23,739 nucleotides of DNA, taken from NCBI GenBank assembly GCA_003141795.1, contig PLNO01000135.1, positions 26,989 through 50,727 of the forward strand. The letters are read 5' to 3'. This document shows positions 1-6,279 of the stretch, piece by piece (positions within the stretch are counted from its first letter, which is position 1; each line of letters starts with the position of its first letter). Origin of the DNA: Spirochaetaceae bacterium. Its GTDB lineage: Bacteria; Spirochaetota; Spirochaetia; SZUA-6; Fen-1364. Both the position numbers and the translations under genes were made by a program. The notes beneath the pieces are model-generated. The model made no database searches. It saw nothing but the letters and a program-made list of their open reading frames with translations, and was not told the DNA's origin.

Positions 1-922
1 AGAGGAGGTTGAGGAAGACCTGTGCAAGACGGATGCGGTCCCCCCATATCGGGGGCAGCCCCTCGTCGAGCTGGAGGATGACGCTCACCTCGGAGAGCTT
101 CATCTGCGGGAGGAGGAAATCCACGGTCTCACGGATGACGCTGTTCACCTCAAGCATCAGGAAAACGCTGTCGGCCCTGCGGGTGAGCTCCCGCATCTGG
201 TTGATGATTTTGGCCGCCCTGTCCACCTGCTCCGAGATGAGCCGCAGGTTCGTCTTCACGTCGGCCTCCGCCCCCGGCTTCTGCTCCAGCATGTAGTAGG
301 CGTTACGCGCGTAGTTCCTGATGCCGGTGAGCGGCTGGTTCAGCTCGTGGGAAATGGCCGCCGCCATCTCTCCCAGCTCGGCAAGCCTCGTGGAGTGCTC
401 GAGCTGCTCTTCCTGCCGACGGGCGAGCTCCGCGAGCTCACGGCGCCTCTCCTCGGATTCCCGCCGGGCGCTCACGTCGATGAGGCTCACGAGCGTCACC
501 GGCCCGCCGTCCAGGAGGAGCCGGGCCCCCGCGGCCTGCACCCACACAACAGAGCCGTCCCGGCGGGCAAGTCCGATCTCCCGGGGAAGCGCGGGGTCGG
601 GCCCCAGCGACTCCAGCGCGGCCGCTCCCTCCGCGCCGCCGAGGGAGTCCAGCGGTTTTCCGATGAGCGTGGACGCCTCCCATTGCAGGAGATGGTGGAG
701 CCAGTCGTTGGCGAAGAGGAAGGAGCCGTCGCGCTGGACGAGGATCCCCGCGGCGACCCCCTCCAGCGCGGGGCGGATCGCGTCGAGCCCGGGGCGGCGC
801 ACCACGCACCATCCAGCCCCCGTTCGGCGTCGGGGCAACACCACGAAGAGCAGAACGAGCACGACCGCGATCGAGGCGGCGATCAGGAGAACGAGTATGA
901 CCGAGTACCCGTATGTTCCGAT
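1..922 (-). CDS. PAS-domain membrane sensor histidine kinase, C-terminus cut by window edge
   Basis: The minus strand encodes an orphan-type sensor kinase of a two-component system. It is open from a TGA at 953-955 to the left edge. Read from the N-terminus it has one hydrophobic helix (about 899-839, ILVLLIAASIAVVLVLLFVV), a basic stop-transfer stretch, a PAS-like domain (about 780-480, ending LVSLIDVSARRE), a short linker and a HisKA domain. The H-box SHELNQPLTG puts the phospho-acceptor His at 347-349. A second stretch contains the N-box GDRIRLAQVFLNLL (about 45-1), the start of the HATPase domain; the rest lies outside the window. It has no periplasmic sensor domain, so the PAS is the likely input. 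No ATG, GTG or TTG lies between the in-frame stop and the membrane helix. An ATC at 920-922, exactly where a strong promoter predicts +1, is used here as the tentative start; the first canonical codon is GTG at 860-862, inside the helix. Confidence 0.88.
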   Translation of the reverse strand, partial: MGTYGYSVILVLLIAASIAVVLVLLFVVLPRRRTGAGWCVVRRPGLDAIRPALEGVAAGILVQRDGSFLFANDWLHHLLQWEASTLIGKPLDSLGGAEGAAALESLGPDPALPREIGLARRDGSVVWVQAAGARLLLDGGPVTLVSLIDVSARRESEERRRELAELARRQEEQLEHSTRLAELGEMAAAISHELNQPLTGIRNYARNAYYMLEQKPGAEADVKTNLRLISEQVDRAAKIINQMRELTRRADSVFLMLEVNSVIRETVDFLLPQMKLSEVSVILQLDEGLPPIWGDRIRLAQVFLNLL

Positions 923-928
923 GCTCGT

Positions 929-956
929 ATTATAAGGCGGCCCCCCGTGGCGTCAA
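929..956 (-). promoter_or_regulatory. Sigma70-type promoter of the histidine kinase gene
   Basis: On the minus strand TTGACG (956-951) is followed after 16 bases by a perfect TATAAT (934-929). The predicted +1 is near 922, which coincides with the ATC proposed as the kinase start, so the mRNA would be leaderless or nearly so. This is the best -10 box in the window. Confidence 0.75.
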
Positions 957-992
957 GGAGCGGCCTCAGACGGCTCACGGCCGCGCCGCGTC

Positions 993-1021
993 TTGACAGC
1001 CCACCGCGGATGGGCGAGATT
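993..1021 (+). promoter_or_regulatory. Possible promoter of the MFS permease and its mini-ORF
   Basis: A perfect TTGACA (993-998) is followed after 17 bases by a poor -10 candidate, GAGATT (1016-1021). The predicted +1 is about 1028, two bases before an ATG at 1030 that opens a 22-codon ORF. The -35 box is strong but the -10 is weak, so this is tentative. Confidence 0.35.
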
Positions 1022-1029
1022 GGCCCATC

Positions 1030-1098
1030 ATGACGGGACTATCCGTGCTCCAGGAATCGATCTGCAGCGCGGTGTTCGGCGGCGTCTCCCATGGCTGA
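1030..1098 (+). CDS. Possible 22-codon leader ORF overlapping the MFS start
   Basis: An ATG at 1030 opens a 22-residue ORF (beginning MTGLSVLQESIC and ending GGVSHG) whose TGA is at 1096-1098. It overlaps the ATG of the MFS gene at 1091 by eight bases in another frame. The MFS gene has no obvious Shine-Dalgarno sequence, so translation of this mini-ORF followed by reinitiation could deliver ribosomes to it. The peptide matches nothing I recognise. It could equally be chance open frame in a 5' leader. Confidence 0.25.
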   Translation: MTGLSVLQESICSAVFGGVSHG

Positions 1099-2368
1099 GG
1101 AGACGGCGAGGGGACAGCAGAGGCGCACGTTCTGGGGCTTCGTCGGAGACATGTTCTTCTTCGGCGCGGGCTCGAGCTTCGGCGGCCAGACGACCGTGGT
1201 CCCCTCGTTCCTCGCCACCCTCACGGATTCCGCGCCCCTCATAGGTCTTTCCTCAACGCTTGCAAACGGCGGCTGGCTGATTCCGCAGCTGTTCGCGGCG
1301 AACTCCCTGGCGGGACGCGCGCGGAGGAAATCCTCCGTCGCCGTACCGGCCGCGATCAACCGATTCGTCGCGCTGCTCATTGCCCCGGCCATCCTCCTCT
1401 TCGCCCCTCACCAGCGGTCGCTGGCCCTCGTCGTCTTCTTCGTCCTCTACCTCGCGTTCTGGGCGCTGGACGGTGTGGCGAGCATCGCATGGCTGGACAT
1501 CATGGGGCGTTGCCTGAAGCCGTCGTCCCGCGCACGGGTGATCAGTATCGGGACGATCTCCGCGGGCATCGCGGGGATCGTGGGCGGGGCCGTGGTGAGC
1601 ATCGTTCTCTCCTCCTCCCGGCTCAGCGGTTCCACCGGCTACGCTCTTCTCTTTCTCATCTGCGGCATCTTCTGGGCACTCTCCTTCGCCTCCTTCCTCT
1701 GCGTCCATGAATCGCCCCTCGCCGTCGTCCAGGCCCCGCTCCCGTGGCCGGCGTACTTCCGCAGGCTCGCCGGTGTGGTCCGCGGGGACCCGCACCTCAG
1801 GCGGGCGGTGGCCTCCCAGTTCCTCGTCGGGGGACTGGGCATCGCCGCCCCCTTCTACGTGGTGCACGGCCTGGAAGCCCTTCACTTCCCCGAGGCCAGC
1901 ATCGGCATCTTCACCTCGGCGCAGCTCGTGGGCGGCATCCTCTCCGGGCTCGTGCTGGGGCTGCTGGGCGAACGGCGCGGCACGCGCTCCGTGATGCGGG
2001 TCTGGGCGGCATGCGCGCTGGGCGCCCCGCTCATCGCGCTGGTCGCTGAGCTCCTCCTTTCCCCCGGACCCGGGGCCATGATGTACGTCTACTGCGCGGT
2101 GTTCGTCATCGTGGGGATGCAGGGCAACTCCAACATGGCGGGGTTCCTCAACTGGGTGCTGGAGTACGCCCCTGCTTCCGATCGCCCGATGTACATCGGC
2201 TTTGCCAACACGCTGAACGGCCTGTCCATGGTCATGCCCCTGGTCGGCGGGTGGATCATCTCCGCAACGTCGTCCTTCGTGCTCCTGTTCATCGTCGCCG
2301 CGGCGCTGCCAGCGGCGGGGCTTGCCGTGCTGTGGAGCGTGCCGGAACCGAGGAAGATGGGAAGCTGA
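1091..2368 (+). CDS. Major facilitator superfamily permease
   Basis: This 425-residue protein is an inner-membrane secondary transporter with about 12 hydrophobic segments, the usual MFS length. The N-terminal cytoplasmic tail (MAEETARGQQRR) is followed at once by the first helix, which supports the ATG at 1091. No other start codon lies between it and the in-frame TGA at 1031-1033. The central loop (about residues 205-235, PLPWPAYFRRLAGVVRGD) separates the two six-helix halves. The substrate cannot be read from the sequence. The canonical loop 2-3 motif GxxxDRxGRR is not recognisable; the corresponding loop reads NSLAGRARRKSS. The gene stands alone: a divergent kinase lies upstream and the next gene has its own promoter candidate. 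Two residue stretches, DGVASIAWLDIMGRCL and GMQGNSNMAGFLNWVLEYAP, look family specific. Confidence 0.85.
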   Translation: MAEETARGQQRRTFWGFVGDMFFFGAGSSFGGQTTVVPSFLATLTDSAPLIGLSSTLANGGWLIPQLFAANSLAGRARRKSSVAVPAAINRFVALLIAPAILLFAPHQRSLALVVFFVLYLAFWALDGVASIAWLDIMGRCLKPSSRARVISIGTISAGIAGIVGGAVVSIVLSSSRLSGSTGYALLFLICGIFWALSFASFLCVHESPLAVVQAPLPWPAYFRRLAGVVRGDPHLRRAVASQFLVGGLGIAAPFYVVHGLEALHFPEASIGIFTSAQLVGGILSGLVLGLLGERRGTRSVMRVWAACALGAPLIALVAELLLSPGPGAMMYVYCAVFVIVGMQGNSNMAGFLNWVLEYAPASDRPMYIGFANTLNGLSMVMPLVGGWIISATSSFVLLFIVAAALPAAGLAVLWSVPEPRKMGS

Positions 2369-2379
2369 GAGTCCCTCAC

Positions 2380-2409
2380 TTGCCCTCCGACCTTCCCGTT
2401 CGCTACCCT
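2380..2409 (+). promoter_or_regulatory. Weak leaderless-type promoter of the PLP-dependent dehydratase/racemase
   Basis: TTGCCC (2380-2385) and TACCCT (2404-2409) are 18 bases apart. Counting seven bases from the last -10 base puts +1 at 2416, the A of the ATG. Both boxes are poor matches. The call rests mainly on the spacing, which repeats at other genes of the window, and on the absence of any Shine-Dalgarno sequence. Confidence 0.3.
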
Positions 2410-2415
2410 TGTCGC

Positions 2416-3387
2416 ATGAGCGCTGCTTCACTTCCCCTCACCATCGACGACCTCCGTGCCGCGGCGGAACGGATCAAACCCTGGGCGCACAGGACGCCGA
2501 TCCTCACGAGCTCCTTCTTCGACGAAAAGACGGGTGGCATGCTCTTCTTCAAATGCGAGAACTTCCAGCGCGTGGGGGCTTTCAAGTTCCGCGGCGCGGC
2601 AAACGCCGTGTTCTCCCTGGACGAGGCGAAGGCGAAGAAGGGCGTCCTCACTCACTCTTCAGGCAACCACGCGCAGGCAATCGCACTGGCGGCAAAGCTC
2701 CGCGGGATCGACGCGTGCATCGTGATGCCGCAGAACGCGCCACGAGTGAAGGTGGAGGCTGTCAGAGGATATGGGGCGCGTATCGTGTTCGCGGGAAACG
2801 CGCCCGGGGATCGCGAGCGGGCGGTCACCGGCGTTGCCGCGGAATCGGGTGCGGAGTTCATCCACCCGTCGGACGACCTGCGGGTGATCGCGGGCCAAGC
2901 CACAAGCGCGATGGAGATCTTCGAGGACCAGCCGGACCTGGACCTCATAGTGGCACCCGTGGGCGGCGGCGGGCTCCTCAGCGGCACTGCGCTTGCCGCC
3001 CGCTGGTTCGCTTCCGGAACGCCGGTGATCGGCGCCGAGCCGGCCGCGGCGGATGACGCGCGGCGCTCCTTCACGTCGGGCGTGCTCGTTCCGTCGGAGA
3101 ACCCGCAGACGGTGGCCGACGGCCTGCGGACGTCGCTCGGTCCCAACACGTTCGCCATCGTGCGCGCGTGCGTGGCGGATATCGCCACCGCATCGGAAGA
3201 GGGGATCATTGCCGCAATGCGTCTGGTGTGGGAACGGATGAAGATCGTGATCGAGCCTTCAGCGGCTGTGCCCCTTGCGGCCATCATGGAGGGAAGGATC
3301 GACGTCCGCGGAAAGCGCGTGGCCGTGATCTTCTCCGGCGGCAACGTGGACCTCGACGCCCTGCCGTGGGCGGCACCGGGCAGGTGA
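2416..3387 (+). CDS. PLP-dependent serine racemase / threonine (or 3-hydroxyaspartate) dehydratase
   Basis: This 323-residue fold-type II PLP enzyme interconverts L- and D-serine, or deaminates serine, threonine or 3-hydroxyaspartate. The Schiff-base lysine is K57 in AFKFRGA. S82 in SSGNHAQA is at the position of the racemisation serine of the serine racemase family. The phosphate-binding loop is GGGGLLSG and the C-terminal cofactor motif is SGGNVDL. E208, A212 and D214 in EPAAADD match the Mg-binding triad pattern of eukaryotic-type serine racemases. No regulatory ACT domain is present, so this is not a biosynthetic IlvA; the length matches the short catabolic and racemase types. The frame stays open upstream into the MFS gene, but ATG 2416 sits at the domain start. 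Racemase and dehydratase cannot be separated by sequence alone; the Mg triad slightly favours the serine racemase/hydroxyaspartate dehydratase group. Confidence 0.88.
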   Translation: MSAASLPLTIDDLRAAAERIKPWAHRTPILTSSFFDEKTGGMLFFKCENFQRVGAFKFRGAANAVFSLDEAKAKKGVLTHSSGNHAQAIALAAKLRGIDACIVMPQNAPRVKVEAVRGYGARIVFAGNAPGDRERAVTGVAAESGAEFIHPSDDLRVIAGQATSAMEIFEDQPDLDLIVAPVGGGGLLSGTALAARWFASGTPVIGAEPAAADDARRSFTSGVLVPSENPQTVADGLRTSLGPNTFAIVRACVADIATASEEGIIAAMRLVWERMKIVIEPSAAVPLAAIMEGRIDVRGKRVAVIFSGGNVDLDALPWAAPGR

Positions 3388-3434
3388 ACGGAATGCCCCG
3401 ATAGTCCGGTCCGGCCTCCCGAGGTCCGCCTCAC

Positions 3435-3463
3435 TTGACACGACCCGGGGGACGGCATATTTT
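3435..3463 (+). promoter_or_regulatory. Promoter of the marR-MFS efflux operon
   Basis: A perfect TTGACA (3435-3440) is followed after 17 bases by TATTTT (3458-3463). The predicted +1 is about 3470, giving a leader of about 50 bases with a Shine-Dalgarno sequence, unlike the leaderless layout of several neighbours. Confidence 0.7.
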
Positions 3464-3466
3464 ATG

Positions 3467-3481
3467 GTTACCTAAGCTAAC
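3467..3481. promoter_or_regulatory. Palindromic operator candidate for the MarR repressor
   Basis: GTTACCTAAGCTAAC is a 15-bp palindrome with six of seven base pairs matched around a central A. It covers the predicted transcription start, just downstream of the -10 box of the marR promoter. MarR-family dimers commonly bind palindromes of about this size at their own promoters, so autorepression relieved by the pump substrate is the likely mode. It is AT-rich in an otherwise GC-rich region. Confidence 0.55.
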
Positions 3482-3520
3482 TATTTTCCGAAAAACCTCT
3501 GCGTGCGGGAGAGGATCGCA

Positions 3521-3934
3521 ATGATCAGACAAGAGATCTTTCGCCAATTCATCCTCCTGGAAAAGCCCGTCAACAGCGCGCTCGACGAGGCATTCGACGA
3601 GTTCACCATGACGCTCGCCCGGTGGAAGATCGTCGACTATCTCAACGGTGCGGGCCAATCTACCCTGGTGGGCATTGCCGACTACTTGTCCGTCGCGAAG
3701 CCCCCTGTCACGAGGACTGTCTCCTTCCTGGAGGAGAACGGGCTCGTCGAGCAGGCCCCCGGGAGCGATCGTCGGGAAAAAAGGATTCAGCTCACGCAAT
3801 CGGGAAAGAAGCTCTATCGAAAATGCCGGACGGCGCTGGACGAGGTGCAACGCCGTCTCCTGGACGGCATTTCCGATGCCGAACAAAGGGCCCTGCTGAA
3901 GACTTTCATGAAGATCCAGGACAACGCGAGATAA
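3521..3934 (+). CDS. MarR-family transcriptional regulator
   Basis: This 137-residue winged-helix regulator probably represses its own operon. The recognition part STLVGIADYLSVAKPPVTRT is followed by the wing GSDRREKRIQLT, which carries the family's DRR-x-K/R signature, and by a C-terminal dimerisation helix rich in charged residues. A GTG at 3503 is possible, but the Shine-Dalgarno sequence GGAGAGGA (3508-3515) sits five bases before ATG 3521, so that start is preferred. The gene is followed after 13 bases by an MFS efflux gene, the classic MarR-pump pair. Base use is more AT-rich than in flanking genes, as in the pump gene. The ligand is unknown. Confidence 0.9.
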   Translation: MIRQEIFRQFILLEKPVNSALDEAFDEFTMTLARWKIVDYLNGAGQSTLVGIADYLSVAKPPVTRTVSFLEENGLVEQAPGSDRREKRIQLTQSGKKLYRKCRTALDEVQRRLLDGISDAEQRALLKTFMKIQDNAR

Positions 3935-3947
3935 GAGGAACGGATCG

Positions 3948-5132
3948 ATGGACAGACCGGTTCTGTGGGCGAGAGATTTCGTGCTTATTACCCTGGAAAA
4001 CCTTCTGGCCGCCCTGAACTTCTACCTGCTGATGGTCGTCGTCTCCCAGTACGCAATGAAGCGCTTCGGATCGAGCCCCGCTGAAGCCGGGCTTTCCGCC
4101 AGCATCTTCGTCGTCGGCGGACTTTTTGCCCGTCTGTTCTCCGGGAAATGGATCGGCCGATGGGGCTACAAGCGGACTCTCCTCGTGGGGGTCATCGTCA
4201 GCCTGGTGATGACGTTATCCTATTTTGCGGTGAACAGCGTCCTCGTCCTGCTTGCCGTCCGGTTTCTCCACGGCGTCGGGTTCGGCATCACCACGACGGC
4301 AACGGGGACGATCGCTGCCAACACCGTTCCCAAGGAGAGGAGCGGTGAAGGAATCGGCTATTTCAGCCTGAGTCAGACGATTGCAACGGCCGTCGGTCCC
4401 TTCATCGGCATGTTCCTCAGCCGGCACGGAAGCTTCGCGATGATTTTTTCAGCATGCGCCGTTGCCTCGGGGATCGGCATGCTTCTTTCTCCGTTCCTGT
4501 CTTTGCGACAGATGGAATCGGCCCGACTCCAGCATGAGGTCATGAAGGGATTCAAGCTCGACAATTTCATCGAGCCCAAAGTGATTCCCATTTCGATCGT
4601 GTGCCTGTTCATCTACGTCTGCTATTCCAGTGTCGTGACCTTCCTCACGGCGTATTCACAACAGATCCATCTGGAGGACGCGGCAGGCTTCTTCTTCATC
4701 GTGTACGCCGCCGTTATCCTGGTTTCCAGACCGATCACCGGTCGATTGTTCGACAGGAAGGGCGAGAACTCCCTCATGTATCCGGCAATCCTCCTCTTTG
4801 CGGCCGGTATGCTTCTCTTCAGCCAGACCCATCACGGTTCCACGCTCCTCCTGGCCGGAGCCTTGATCGGCCTGGGATTCGGCGTCATACAGTCCGTCAG
4901 TCAGGCCATTGCCGTCAGGATGACACCGCAGCATCGCATGGGGATGGCAACGTCGACCTACTTCATCTTTTCCGACATAGGGATGGGAATCGGGCCTTTG
5001 ATCGCAGGACTGGCCATGTCCTTCGCCGGTTACAGTGGAATGTACCTGGGCATGGCCATCGTCGGTGCAGGATGCCTTGCGGTGTACTACACGCTGCACG
5101 GCCGCCTGCACCCCGGGCTCACGCGACGGTGA
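3948..5132 (+). CDS. MFS drug-type efflux transporter in operon with marR
   Basis: This 394-residue inner-membrane transporter has 12 predicted helices and is likely a proton-driven exporter. The loop 2-3 motif A is clear (GKWIGRWGYKR, about residues 65-76), and a related motif occurs in loop 8-9 (GRLFDRKGE). A helix 5-like stretch, SLSQTIATAVGPFIGMFL, resembles the antiporter motif C region of drug efflux MFS proteins. It starts 13 bases after marR with Shine-Dalgarno AGAGGAA, so the two genes are co-transcribed and probably induced by the pump substrate. The 3' end overlaps the convergent aldolase gene by 14 bases. The gene is richer in AT and uses more A/T-ending codons than its neighbours, which suggests it arrived with marR by transfer. 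Confidence 0.88.
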   Translation: MDRPVLWARDFVLITLENLLAALNFYLLMVVVSQYAMKRFGSSPAEAGLSASIFVVGGLFARLFSGKWIGRWGYKRTLLVGVIVSLVMTLSYFAVNSVLVLLAVRFLHGVGFGITTTATGTIAANTVPKERSGEGIGYFSLSQTIATAVGPFIGMFLSRHGSFAMIFSACAVASGIGMLLSPFLSLRQMESARLQHEVMKGFKLDNFIEPKVIPISIVCLFIYVCYSSVVTFLTAYSQQIHLEDAAGFFFIVYAAVILVSRPITGRLFDRKGENSLMYPAILLFAAGMLLFSQTHHGSTLLLAGALIGLGFGVIQSVSQAIAVRMTPQHRMGMATSTYFIFSDIGMGIGPLIAGLAMSFAGYSGMYLGMAIVGAGCLAVYYTLHGRLHPGLTRR

Positions 5133-6138
5133 TGTTCTTCTTCCCGCCGTAGAAGTCCCACCACGGTTTTGCGCCCTTCAACAGGATTGTGTTGAGCGCC
5201 TCGATGTTCTTCACACCCCGGTCCTCGAGCCACGCCACCAGCGCATCGTAGCCGCGCGTAGCGTAGACGGGGATCCCGTCCTGCCATGTCGCCCTGCCGC
5301 AGAGGACGCCGGAGAACGGCGTCCCCGCCTCCGCGGCGAGCTCCAGCGTTTCGCGGAATACCTCGTCGGTGACACCGGCGCTCAGATAGATGAAGGGAAC
5401 TTTTGCCACCGCCGCGGATTCGGCGAACAGCCGCATCGCCTCCTTCTTCGTATACGCTTTCGTACCGGCAAACGTCGACGTGCCTTCCACGAAGCTCATG
5501 GACACGGGCACCTCGACCTTGAGGATGTCAACGCCGTAGCGGGGGTTGGAGAACTCCTTCATGTACGCGGTGACGTAGGCGGGTTTGGCCTTGGCGAACT
5601 CCAGGCCCTTGGCGTCGCCCAGTGAATCATTGTAGGCGATCGTCTCCAGGAAGAAGGGCACGTCGCAGCCCGCGCACTCAGCGCCGATCCGCTCCACGAA
5701 CGCCTTCTTCACGTCATTGATGCTGGCGGGATGCGTGGGATTGTAGTAGAGGAGGATCTTGATCGCGCTCGCCCCCGCTTCCACGAGGCGCGGCACGCTC
5801 CAGGTGGGAAGGAGGTCGGGAAGACGGGCGTCGTCCTTCGTATCGTAGCCGGTCTTCTCATAGGCCAGAAGAACGCCTGTGCCTTTTGCACGCGCCTTCA
5901 TTGCGGGCAGGCCGAACTCGGGGTCCAACAGCACGGCGCTGGCATGGCGCGTGAGGACCTTCGTGACCGCGGTTTTGAACCTGTCCAGATCCTCAGGAGT
6001 GGCGGGCGTTCCTCGCGCCTTGCCGATGGCCTTCTCCAGCGATCCCCTCTGATCCATTGCTGCGGCAGCGATGATCCCCGCGTCGTTGGCGCACGCATCG
6101 ATCCCCGCGACCTTACCCTTGCGAAGCTTCACCGCCAT
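5119..6138 (-). CDS. lacD: Class I tagatose-1,6-bisphosphate aldolase, LacD type
   Basis: This 339-residue cytoplasmic aldolase of the LacD family cleaves tagatose 1,6-bisphosphate, or a related ketose phosphate, to dihydroxyacetone phosphate and glyceraldehyde 3-phosphate. The Schiff-base lysine is K207 in DILKVEVPV. K127 in IKILLYY, E165 in FFLETIAY and D29-Q30 in AMDQRGSL lie at the matching active-site positions of characterised LacD enzymes. The frame is open further upstream, but ATG 6138 is preferred because it follows a purine-rich AAAAGGGGGA and starts the conserved fold. Its own promoter lies just upstream. No other lactose or tagatose gene is nearby, so the physiological substrate is uncertain; some members act on sulfosugar intermediates or as regulators. 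The stop overlaps the convergent MFS gene. Confidence 0.88.
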   Translation of the reverse strand: MAVKLRKGKVAGIDACANDAGIIAAAAMDQRGSLEKAIGKARGTPATPEDLDRFKTAVTKVLTRHASAVLLDPEFGLPAMKARAKGTGVLLAYEKTGYDTKDDARLPDLLPTWSVPRLVEAGASAIKILLYYNPTHPASINDVKKAFVERIGAECAGCDVPFFLETIAYNDSLGDAKGLEFAKAKPAYVTAYMKEFSNPRYGVDILKVEVPVSMSFVEGTSTFAGTKAYTKKEAMRLFAESAAVAKVPFIYLSAGVTDEVFRETLELAAEAGTPFSGVLCGRATWQDGIPVYATRGYDALVAWLEDRGVKNIEALNTILLKGAKPWWDFYGGKKNITVA

Positions 6139-6172
6139 ACCGTCCCCCTTTTGGTGATTAGTACCCAATGCA

Positions 6173-6201
6173 AAGCTATTGCTCGAAAGGGCGCAGGTCA
6201 A
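6173..6201 (-). promoter_or_regulatory. Promoter of the LacD-type aldolase gene
   Basis: On the minus strand TTGACC (6201-6196) and TAGCTT (6178-6173) are 17 bases apart. The predicted +1 is about 6166, giving a leader of about 28 bases that carries the Shine-Dalgarno sequence. Confidence 0.55.
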
Positions 6202-6236
6202 ATCAGCTAGGGGCTCCGCGGTCGCGCCGTTCACTC

Positions 6237-6259
6237 CGACGCGCGGGGCCCGCGGGTCG
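6237..6259. repeat. 23-bp GC-rich inverted repeat between lipase and aldolase genes
   Basis: The arms CGACGCGCGGG and CCCGCGGGTCG flank one central base and pair at ten of eleven positions; the only mismatch is 6241 with 6255. It lies 20 bases past the lipase stop on the minus strand and about 40 bases upstream of the aldolase -35 box. It could be an RNA hairpin ending or protecting lipase mRNA (there is no T tract), or a protein-binding site upstream of the aldolase promoter. Confidence 0.5.
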
Positions 6260-6279
6260 CTTCGAGATCGCGCGGCGCT

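Noticed and set aside
2251..2415. Longer N-terminus for the PLP enzyme starting at 2251
   Set aside because: This extension lies inside the MFS gene and is Arg-rich noise. The conserved enzyme fold begins at ATG 2416.
1253..2431. Minus-strand open frame of 392 codons opposite the MFS permease
   Set aside because: It is extremely charged (Arg, Glu, His, Asp) and runs opposite hydrophobic helices, as expected from the complement of a membrane-protein gene.
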